DNA from: Chloroflexota bacterium
GTDB taxonomy: Bacteria; Chloroflexota; Dehalococcoidia; Dehalococcoidales; UBA2162
Length of the DNA stretch: 7,231 bases
Direction: 5' to 3'
NCBI GenBank assembly: GCA_016202525.1
Contig: JACQOM010000031.1
Location: 1-7,231 of the forward strand
Under the pieces are notes generated by a model that saw nothing but the letters and a program-made list of their open reading frames with translations, was not told where the DNA came from and searched no databases. Position numbers and translations under genes: made by a program. Each line of letters begins with the position of its first letter. Position 1 is the first letter of the stretch. Below, piece after piece: positions 1 to 4,866 of this stretch.

Positions 1-1
1 G

Positions 2-109
2 GATAAGGCTTTGCAATACATCAAGGGACATACTAATGTCTGGGTCACTACTGGCCGGGAAATAGCCAGCTGGTATTATGAAAACTATATGGGTGTGAAA
101 TTAACCTGA
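2..109 (+). CDS. 3' end of a polysaccharide-deacetylase-like protein (partial)
   Basis: An open frame enters at the left edge and ends at TGA 107-109, giving the last 35 residues of a protein. The tail reads as an amphipathic helix (DKALQYIKGH), then NVWVTTGREIASWYYEN. This resembles the C-terminal segment of many polysaccharide deacetylases (NodB-like, carbohydrate esterase 4 type), where a phrase like 'hpdVWvaTggEIAdwy' closes the barrel. Those enzymes remove acetyl or formyl groups from sugar polymers or related C-N bonds. No catalytic residues lie in this fragment, so the call rests on recalled tail similarity only. No ribosome site or gene follows closely on the same strand, so it appears to end its transcription unit. 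Confidence 0.55.
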   Translation, partial: DKALQYIKGHTNVWVTTGREIASWYYENYMGVKLT

Positions 110-132
110 AAACATGGTAACACCGCAAATGC

Positions 133-161
133 TTGACATTTCCGGTACAGAAACAAATAAT
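133..161 (+). promoter_or_regulatory. sigma70-like promoter match with no visible gene
   Basis: A perfect -35 box TTGACA (133-138) is followed after 17 bp by AATAAT (156-161), five of six matches to the -10 consensus. No start codon with a ribosome site follows on the + strand before the hairpin at 294-328. If active, it would make a short untranslated RNA of about 160 nt or transcripts antisense to the accessory gene. AT-rich intergenic DNA gives such matches by chance. Confidence 0.3.
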
Positions 162-202
162 TAACCTTCTATCCAACTATCGTCAAGGGGGGTCTTCCTT
201 AC

Positions 203-275
203 CAAGTATTAAACTTTTCAGTATTTTGTTGGGCTAGGTAACAATCAAGTATTTTGTTAAAACAATCGCTTGTTT
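203..275. repeat. short direct repeats and inverted repeat in the 110-290 gap
   Basis: The 180-nt AT-rich stretch between the deacetylase stop and the terminator has no gene. It holds an 11-bp direct repeat AGTATTTTGTT at 220-230 and 248-258 (28-bp period), the related octamer CAAGTATT at 203-210 and 246-253, and an inverted repeat AAACAA-TCGC-TTGTTT at 260-275. Such clusters occur at protein-binding sites and recombination (att or element-end) sites. No tRNA 3'-end copy is present, so the function is unassigned. Confidence 0.4.
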
Positions 276-290
276 AGTGTGATTAGATAC

Positions 291-328
291 AAAAAAGGGG
301 GCTGGGGATAAACTCCCCAGCCCCCTTT
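291..328 (-). terminator. intrinsic terminator of the minus-strand accessory gene
   Basis: A perfect 15-bp inverted repeat (294-308 pairing with 314-328; core GGGGGCTGGGG) closes a 5-nt loop. On the minus strand the stem runs into six T residues (complement of 291-296). It begins about 20 nt after the TAG at 348-350. This is a textbook Rho-independent terminator for the minus strand. The + strand side has only three T residues followed by AA, so termination in that direction would be weak. Confidence 0.9.
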
Positions 329-347
329 AAGCAGATGCCTGAGAATC

Positions 348-620
348 CTAGAGCTCAAACAGTTCTGGCTGCTCCACCTCCTTCCTGGCTGACTCCTCCT
401 CCTTCTTCCCACGCCTCTCGGCTCTATCGCGCTCTACTCTTACCTTGACGCGTGTTCGGTAAATCCACTCCTTGAGGCGTTTGATGTCGGCCAGCTGCCC
501 ACTATCGAGGGAATCCACCCGGACATCATCAGGCATAGTTACCCCAGAATCATTAGTTCGCCATTGCTCATAGACCTTGGTGGAGATATAAAGGTAGATT
601 TGCCCCCAGTCGTGGTCCAC
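348..620 (-). CDS. distal half of an interrupted accessory gene; hypothetical protein with charged C-terminus
   Basis: A 90-residue frame can start at GTG 620. It has an N-terminal part rich in aromatics (DHDWGQIYLYISTKVYEQW), a helical middle (SGQLADIKRLKEWIYRTR), and a highly charged Lys/Arg/Glu helix ending in EQPELFEL. No ribosome site precedes the GTG: upstream bases are CTAACTTAACCG. The frame is continuous with the upstream 75-residue frame except for one TAA codon at 624-626, so independent translation is doubtful. The last residues QPELF resemble the beta-sliding-clamp pentapeptide (Q-x-x-L-F). No family is recognised. See the combined entry for 348-851. Confidence 0.45.
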   Translation of the reverse strand: MDHDWGQIYLYISTKVYEQWRTNDSGVTMPDDVRVDSLDSGQLADIKRLKEWIYRTRVKVRVERDRAERRGKKEEESARKEVEQPELFEL

Positions 621-623
621 CGG

Positions 624-851
624 TTAAGTTAGACAAGCAGTATAGAGATAGGCGCACGCTTCAGAATCCGTGCCAGTCATCATCTCTCCCTTGAGTGCCT
701 TCATATTCTCAACCAAGCGCTCAATGGTAATGCTGGTCTTTATCCAGTCGGGTAGACTGTCTCCCCAACCCCCGGGAAAGACAATAATGGGATCCGTTAG
801 GCAATCCACCATTTCGGAGATGCCTTTCTCAATTTGCTTTTCAGTTGTCAA
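624..851 (-). CDS. proximal half of an interrupted accessory gene; hypothetical protein
   Basis: A 75-residue frame starts at TTG 851 and ends at TAA 624-626. The start is supported by AGAGGT at 858-863, six bases upstream. The protein begins MTTEKQIEKGISEMVDCLTD, followed by a hydrophobic segment with PGGWGDSLPDWIK, then a helix (IERLVENMKALKGEM), and ends in ACAYLYTACLT. This ending is abrupt for a complete protein. No family is recognised; proteins of this look occur among small genes of integrated elements, which is only an impression. If the TAA is real in the living strain, the product is a truncated N-terminal half. Confidence 0.5.
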   Translation of the reverse strand: MTTEKQIEKGISEMVDCLTDPIIVFPGGWGDSLPDWIKTSITIERLVENMKALKGEMMTGTDSEACAYLYTACLT

Positions 852-854
852 TTC

Positions 855-1065
855 TTACCTCTTTACTAATTCCAACAATTCTTTGACATCCTTTTCTTTT
901 CACTACTTTTGCCTTAAGCCATGTACACTTTTCACTCAGGATTTATTTTATACAATAGCTATTGGGATTCTACATAAACTGCAGAGAAAAGTAAAAGCTA
1001 TGAGGAGTGGATCAAGGGGGCGTACCACCTATTGATAACTTAGGTAGTGGTTCTTTGAAGCTAAC
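855..1065. other. gene-poor stretch between accessory gene and tRNA-Ala, with a possible gene remnant
   Basis: No convincing gene lies here. On the minus strand a 14-codon stretch at 858-899 reads KEKDVKELLELVKR and ends in TAA at 855-857, just before the TTG start at 851. In the shifted frame directly upstream, ILSEKCTWLKAKVVKRK can be read. Together they look like the frameshifted C-terminus of a lost upstream gene, but both pieces are too short to prove it. The part at 965-1065 shows no feature I can support. Confidence 0.3.
947..964 (-). promoter_or_regulatory. possible -10 box beside a 12-bp palindrome
   Basis: On the minus strand TATAAA (952-947) is preceded directly by the perfect palindrome CAATAGCTATTG (953-964). 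It lies about 95 nt upstream of the TTG start at 851. No good -35 box is present at 16-18 bp. The palindrome could be an operator or activator site, but a 12-bp palindrome is expected about once or twice by chance in this window. Confidence 0.3.
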
Positions 1066-1138
1066 TGGAGCTGAGGGGATTCGAACCCCTGACCTCTTCC
1101 TTGCAAAGGAAGCGCTCTCCCGACTAAGCTACAGCCCC
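1066..1138 (-). tRNA. tRNA-Ala (anticodon UGC)
   Basis: The minus strand folds into a standard 73-nt tRNA. The acceptor stem GGGGCTG pairs with CAGCTCC (one G-U), the D arm is GCTTAGTCGGGAGAGC, and the anticodon arm CTTCC-TTTGCAA-GGAAG carries TGC (complement of 1103-1105). The T arm is AGGGG-TTCGAAT-CCCCT. The discriminator base is A and no CCA is encoded, so CCA must be added enzymatically. The 5' sequence GGGGCTGTAGCTTAGT is typical of bacterial tRNA-Ala. The accessory segment starts directly beyond the 3' end. Confidence 0.97.
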
Positions 1139-1150
1139 ATGACGCAAAAT

Positions 1151-1159
1151 ATTATAGCA
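1151..1159 (-). promoter_or_regulatory. extended -10 promoter for tRNA-Ala
   Basis: The minus strand shows TGC-TATAAT (1159 to 1151), a perfect -10 hexamer with the TGn extension. It ends 12 nt before the mature tRNA 5' end, so transcription would start near 1144. The -35 position at 17 bp has only GGTGGC, so the extended -10 would carry the activity. It would let the tRNA be expressed independently of the YchF-like gene, whose stop is at 1182-1184. Confidence 0.55.
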
Positions 1160-1164
1160 CAATA

Positions 1165-1187
1165 GTCTCAGCCGCCACCGGCTAGAC
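1165..1187 (-). other. hairpin over the stop codon of the YchF-like gene
   Basis: GTCT-(C)-AGCCG at 1165-1174 pairs with CGGCT-AGAC at 1179-1187 around a 4-nt loop, giving nine base pairs with one bulged base. It overlaps the TAG at 1182-1184. On the minus strand it is followed by TATTGTGC, not a T run, so it is a weak terminator at best; it may instead act as an mRNA 3' stabiliser before the tRNA promoter. Confidence 0.35.
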
Positions 1188-2285
1188 ATTAAACAGGAAG
1201 TTAATGACATCACCATCCTGCACCGGATAGTTCTTCCCCTCCAAGCGGAGTAGCCCCTGTTTCCGCGCTTCCGCCAACCCGCCGCATTTCACCAAATCGT
1301 CATAGCTCACGACCTCAGCGCGGATGAAGCCCTTTTCTATATCCGAGTGAATTTTACCAGCCGCTTTGACCGCACCGGTGCCACCAGGAATAGACCAGGC
1401 TTTAACCTCGTCCGGGCCGACAGTAAGAAAGGAGATTAGCCCCAGCAGCTCGTAGGACAGCCGGATAACACGTGCCACGCCGGGTTCCTTTAAGCCGAAC
1501 TCAGCCCTTAAGGCACTACTGGCAGCCTCATCTAACTGCGCCAGTTCCATCTCCAGCTTGCCGCAGAGAGTAATCAGACGGCTGTGCTGACGGGAATAAC
1601 GCTCTCCCAGCCTGGCGGCCAAAGACTCCGCCTCCGGCAACTGGTCTTCGCCGATATTGACCACTACCAGCAATGGCTTAGCCGTCAAGAACTGATAGCC
1701 GGCGAGAGTCCTGGTTTCGTCAGCTGTCAGGGTTAATTCACGGATGGGCATGCCCTTTTCTAAATCGACCTTAATTCTCGACAACAGCCCTTGCTCATCG
1801 AGCATACGCTGACGCTCGGCCGGTTTGGCTCCCTTCAAGGATGCCTCCAGTCTTTCCAGCCTTCTCTCCAGTAAGGCTAAATCAGAAAAAGTCAGTTCCA
1901 AATCCATGTTGGCAATATCACGCTCGATATCCAGACTGCCCTCAGGATGCGGAACGCTTTCATCGGTAAAAGCACGGACGACATTGAGCAGGGCATCGAC
2001 ATTACTCAGTTGAGACAACAACTGCCCGCTGATACCCTTGTCCTTAACCAGGCTCTTAACCGAAGCGCCGATATCGATATATGTCGTCGCAGCCGGCGTT
2101 ACCTTCTGAGGATGAAACATATCGGTTAACACTTTAAGACGGGGGTCGGGGACTTTTGCCGTGCCGACATGCGGGACGCCTTCCTGGGTATAGCCTCCGG
2201 TATCAACGGCACCCCCGGTCAGCGCATTGAAAACAGTTGTCCGCCCGCTCTTAGACAATCCGATGATACCAATACCAACGCTCAT
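1182..2285 (-). CDS. YchF/OLA1-family P-loop NTPase with atypical nucleotide site
   Basis: The 367-residue protein has the length and layout of the universal YchF/OLA1 family (Obg-related, usually ATP-binding and ribosome-associated). It has an N-terminal P-loop domain, a helical coiled-coil insertion around residues 115-165 (rich in LERRLERLEASL), and a C-terminal TGS/DUF933-type domain (about 275-367, ending EGKNYPVQDGDVINFLFNV). The NxxE specificity motif is present as NIGE at 210-213. Two departures are clear. The Walker A reads GLSKSGRT (9-16), with Arg15 where Lys is nearly invariant. The G3 position reads DIGA (71-74) instead of DxAG/DxxG. It is therefore probably a divergent paralogue rather than housekeeping YchF, and may bind or hydrolyse nucleotide poorly. 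ATG 2285 gives the family's normal N-terminus; its ribosome site (AGGTTG) is weak. It lies 33 nt after the HEAT-like gene, probably as one operon. Confidence 0.88.
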   Translation of the reverse strand: MSVGIGIIGLSKSGRTTVFNALTGGAVDTGGYTQEGVPHVGTAKVPDPRLKVLTDMFHPQKVTPAATTYIDIGASVKSLVKDKGISGQLLSQLSNVDALLNVVRAFTDESVPHPEGSLDIERDIANMDLELTFSDLALLERRLERLEASLKGAKPAERQRMLDEQGLLSRIKVDLEKGMPIRELTLTADETRTLAGYQFLTAKPLLVVVNIGEDQLPEAESLAARLGERYSRQHSRLITLCGKLEMELAQLDEAASSALRAEFGLKEPGVARVIRLSYELLGLISFLTVGPDEVKAWSIPGGTGAVKAAGKIHSDIEKGFIRAEVVSYDDLVKCGGLAEARKQGLLRLEGKNYPVQDGDVINFLFNV

Positions 2286-2318
2286 TAACTCAACCTATAC
2301 CCTTCTAAACAGATACCG

Positions 2319-2540
2319 TTAATGTCCTGACCTGACTATTCTTCTGGACTCATTGAGAGCTAACTCTCTCTCACCTCTGGTCAATTTTTCATTAGCCACT
2401 AAACTCAATAAAGCCAGCAGCGCCTCATAACTGCCCATTTCACCAATCAACTTGACGGCATTACTCCTCAATTTAACATCGAGGACGATATCGGTGGCAA
2501 CAGCCACTAGCTTCTTTAGCTCATCAGGTTTTTCTGCCAT
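2319..2540 (-). CDS. small HEAT-like repeat protein
   Basis: A 73-residue, almost wholly helical protein. The segment DVKLRSNAVKLIGEMGSYEALLALLSLV (about residues 21-48) looks like one HEAT repeat: helix A, a short turn, then helix B, with Arg/Asn at typical capping positions. A further helix (TRGERELALNESRRIV) starts a second repeat. Such short alpha-solenoid pieces serve as protein-protein adaptors; there is no enzyme motif. The ATG at 2538-2540 has an excellent ribosome site, AAGGAGG, five bases upstream. It is first in a minus-strand unit with the YchF-like gene, and I infer, without direct proof, that the two products may interact. No named family is recognised. Confidence 0.75.
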   Translation of the reverse strand: MAEKPDELKKLVAVATDIVLDVKLRSNAVKLIGEMGSYEALLALLSLVANEKLTRGERELALNESRRIVRSGH

Positions 2541-2592
2541 TTTTGCCTCCTTCCGCTCGGCTAATACCGGCTAGACGATTCAATCCTCCTGT

Positions 2593-2621
2593 ATTGTATC
2601 CTCTGCAGCTACATTCTTCAA
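2593..2621 (-). promoter_or_regulatory. promoter of the HEAT-like/YchF-like operon
   Basis: The minus strand has TTGAAG (2621-2616), a 17-bp spacer and TACAAT (2598-2593). The -10 matches five of six consensus bases and the -35 matches TTGA. Transcription would start near 2586, leaving a ~45-nt leader before ATG 2540. It is oriented away from the promoter at 2666-2694, so the two operons diverge from a shared control region of about 50 bp. Confidence 0.6.
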
Positions 2622-2665
2622 TATTGCCTCAACCAGAAATGAGCAAAAGGCAACATACTCTACCA

Positions 2666-2694
2666 TTGACAAGTTGCTCTATCTCAAGTAGGAT
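2666..2694 (+). promoter_or_regulatory. promoter upstream of the ETF operon
   Basis: A perfect -35 TTGACA (2666-2671) and a 17-bp spacer are followed by TAGGAT (2689-2694; four of six). The expected start is near 2701, giving a long leader of about 250 nt before the EtfBA start. A second AT-rich box, TATATA at 2893-2898, is closer to the gene but lacks a -35 partner. Confidence 0.5.
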
Positions 2695-2953
2695 TAGTAC
2701 TGGATTAAATTGTTACCTTACTGTCGGCTGTTCTGGTGAGTGACCCCAGTGTACCTATCGCCGGAACATACTGCCCTCGCCACGATAGATTGGTTGGTTA
2801 CTACGAGCGTCATGAAGCAACTTCATCATCGGGCCCGGACAACTCGAAATCCGGGTGGGCAATCCAGCCTACCACACCCGAACTATTTCCACTATATAAC
2901 ATTTCACGCCATAAAAACGTGTCTTAAAACAGAGAATCAAGAAGGAGGTGGAG
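2695..2953 (+). other. long untranslated leader of the ETF operon
   Basis: I see no convincing gene here: the short open frames at 2736-2988 lack ribosome sites and overlap each other. Two small hairpins stand out: ATGAAG-CAA-CTTCAT at 2812-2826, and CCCGGA/TCCGGG at 2834-2839 and 2850-2855 around a 10-nt loop. Neither matches a riboswitch class I know. The stretch ends with a strong ribosome site, AAGGAGG at 2942-2948, which decides the start at 2954. Confidence 0.4.
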
Positions 2954-4864
2954 GTGAACTACATCGTCTTAGTGAAACAAGTACCTGATATCAAGAATAT
3001 CCCCAATGAGGCCTGGGACTGGGAGAAGGGTACTCTGAAAAGAGGGCTACTGGATAACGTCTGCAATGAGCTGGACAAACAGGCACTAGCCTTAGCCTTG
3101 AGGATGAAAGAGAAACATCCGGGCCAGATAGTCAGCCTGACCATGGGCCCGCCTTTTGCCGAAGACGTGCTGCGGTATTCTTTATCCGTCGGCGCTGATA
3201 TCGGCGTACTGCTGACTGATAGAAAGCTCGGCGGCGCCGACACACCGGCAACCGCTCACCCGCTGGCTCAAGCCATAAAAAGGATTGAAAAAGAGATATT
3301 TAACGGCGATAAGAACTACATCATCGTCAGCGGCATGCAGTCGGTCGATGGCGATACGGCCCAGGTTCCGCCGCAGATTGCTGAAAGCCTGGGTATAACC
3401 CATATTGCCTATGCCACCTCATTTAACTTCGATAACGGCAACCTGCAGGTTAACCGCATAACCAGGAGAGGTTCGGAAATGGTCAGCCCCACCGGATACC
3501 CCTGCATGGTCACGGTTACCGAGTGGAGCAAGCCGCTGAATGCCCCCTTCAGCCGGACCAGATGGGCATATTCACAAAAAATTTACCAGTGGAGCGCAGT
3601 CGATGTACAGGTTGATGAAACGCGTATCGGCCTGGCCGGCTCCAGAACCAATGTCGTTAAAATATTTTCCCCCAGAGAAGCCACCCAGAGAAATTGCGTT
3701 TTCGAGAGTGACCCGGGGAAATTAGCCAGACTGTTGAAGGAAGCCTATTCCAGCCGCTTACAAGGCACCACAGGAGGCAAGAAAGAGGCCGAAAAGCCGA
3801 AATACCATTTTCCTGAAGGGAAAAGGGGCAATTATAAAGGTGAGCTCTGGGTTTATGTCGAACAGGAAGGCGGAGAGATAAACCCGGCATCGCTGGAGCT
3901 ATTAGGCAAAGCCACCGAATTGGCCGCTTCGCTCAATGAAAAGGTGGGCGCGGTCGTGGTCGGCAAAGATATCAAAGGCTTATCCCGCGACCTCATCTCA
4001 CACGGGGCCGACAAAGTCTATATCGCCGACCATAAACTTCTAGAAAATTTCCTGCCCGTTGCTTATACTAGGACAGTCTCGGAGCTAATCGAGAAATATA
4101 AACCGCAGATGATGCTATTCAGCGCTACACCACTGGGCAGGGAGCTGGCACCAAGAGTAGCTTATCGCAGCAACTCAGGACTGACGGCTGATTGCACCGG
4201 ACTGGATATAGTCGACTTCAAGAGGGGTGAGCGAGAATTCACCGGCGTCCTGATGCAAACCCGGCCGGCGCTGGGGGGCAATGTCATGGCCAGCATCATT
4301 ACCCAGAACTCGATGGTTCAGATGTCCACCGCCAGACCGGGCGTGATGCAAGCCCTGCCAGCCGATAATACCCGCAAAGGAGAAGTCCTGGAATATTCGC
4401 CCAGTATCACCGAGTCCGATTTGGGTGCCAGGATAATTTCAGCCGAAATCCGCCAGCTTACCTCCGAGCTTAAAGATGCGGCCATCATCGTTTCCGGTGG
4501 CGCTGGCTGCAAGACAAAAGAGGGCTTCGAACAATGCATCTTCCCATTGGCTGAAAGTCTGGGCAAATTCCTGGGACAGGAAGCCATGGTGGGCGCCTCC
4601 AGACTGGCCGTCGAGTCGGGATTTATCACTCGTAGTCATCAAGTTGGCCAGACGGGACAAACCGTCAAACCCAGGGTGTATGTTGCCGTCGGTATTTCGG
4701 GGGCGGTACAGCACCTGACCGGCATGCAGAACTCCGACATTATCCTGGCCATAAATAAAGACCCAAACGCCCGTATTTTCAAGGTGGCTGATTTCGGCAT
4801 CGTCGGTAATCTGGAGGAGATAGTGCCGTCACTTATCAAGGAACTCAATGCACAAGGAGCGTAA
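2954..4864 (+). CDS. fused electron transfer flavoprotein, EtfB-EtfA (beta then alpha)
   Basis: One 636-residue polypeptide joins both ETF subunits. EtfB (about 1-265) begins MNYIVLVKQVPD and contains GADIGVLLTDRKLGGADT (80-97), which resembles the segment of bifurcating EtfB/FixA proteins rather than simple ETFs. A charged linker (about 265-292) leads to EtfA (about 293-636). The alpha FAD domain shows GASR (547-550), QVGQTG (563-568), GISGAVQH (580-587) and INKDP (600-604), all standard. The SGGRG motif reads SGGAGC (514-519), with Ala for an Arg that I recall contacting FAD. ETFs carry electrons between dehydrogenases or NADH and ETF-QO. An in-frame GTG at 2948 is possible, but AAGGAGG at 2942-2948 overlaps it and sits five bases before GTG 2954, so 2954 is chosen. 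The next gene follows after 2 nt, so the two are surely cotranscribed. Confidence 0.95.
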   Translation: MNYIVLVKQVPDIKNIPNEAWDWEKGTLKRGLLDNVCNELDKQALALALRMKEKHPGQIVSLTMGPPFAEDVLRYSLSVGADIGVLLTDRKLGGADTPATAHPLAQAIKRIEKEIFNGDKNYIIVSGMQSVDGDTAQVPPQIAESLGITHIAYATSFNFDNGNLQVNRITRRGSEMVSPTGYPCMVTVTEWSKPLNAPFSRTRWAYSQKIYQWSAVDVQVDETRIGLAGSRTNVVKIFSPREATQRNCVFESDPGKLARLLKEAYSSRLQGTTGGKKEAEKPKYHFPEGKRGNYKGELWVYVEQEGGEINPASLELLGKATELAASLNEKVGAVVVGKDIKGLSRDLISHGADKVYIADHKLLENFLPVAYTRTVSELIEKYKPQMMLFSATPLGRELAPRVAYRSNSGLTADCTGLDIVDFKRGEREFTGVLMQTRPALGGNVMASIITQNSMVQMSTARPGVMQALPADNTRKGEVLEYSPSITESDLGARIISAEIRQLTSELKDAAIIVSGGAGCKTKEGFEQCIFPLAESLGKFLGQEAMVGASRLAVESGFITRSHQVGQTGQTVKPRVYVAVGISGAVQHLTGMQNSDIILAINKDPNARIFKVADFGIVGNLEEIVPSLIKELNAQGA

Positions 4865-4866
4865 CA

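Larger units (their letters stand above)
348..851 (-). pseudogene. single ~167-codon accessory gene split by an in-frame TAA
   Basis: The two frames above share one reading frame. Reading the minus strand across the joint gives ACT (Thr), TAA, CCG (Pro), GTG (Val), GAC, CAC, GAC. Removing the stop gives a smooth protein of about 167 residues with an aromatic-rich core spanning the joint (AYLYTACLT-x-PVDHDWGQIYLY). The first half has a ribosome site; the second half lacks one; one strong terminator lies just past the last stop. All this fits one gene inactivated by a nonsense change, for example CAA to TAA. Alternatives are a sequencing error, stop readthrough, or two genuine translationally coupled genes. 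The function of the intact protein is unknown. Confidence 0.6.

Noticed and set aside
183..1020. 9-bp direct repeat TCAAGGGGG at 183-191 and 1012-1020 as possible attachment sites around the accessory segment
   Set aside because: It is short and G-rich, does not match the tRNA 3' end, and such matches are common by chance.
670..1035. 121-codon + strand open frame
   Set aside because: It is antisense to the accessory gene with its own ribosome site, has a Ser/Phe-rich composition without domain features, and no ribosome site of its own.
1177..2576. 11-bp direct repeat ACCGGCTAGAC at 1177-1187 and 2566-2576 flanking the HEAT/YchF-like unit
   Set aside because: Several 11-mers are expected to repeat by chance in 7 kb, and nothing else suggests mobility of this unit.
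2834..2855. CCCGGA/TCCGGG hairpin in the ETF leader as a terminator or riboswitch
   Set aside because: There is no T run after it, and its sequence does not match any riboswitch consensus I know.
2736..2988. Two overlapping + strand open frames (63 and 82 codons) in the ETF leader
   Set aside because: They overlap each other in different frames, lack ribosome sites, and one runs into the EtfBA start; the peptides look random.
4318..4848. Several 60-100-codon open frames on both strands inside etfBA
   Set aside because: They are shadows of a clearly functional ETF gene whose conserved motifs lie in the main frame.
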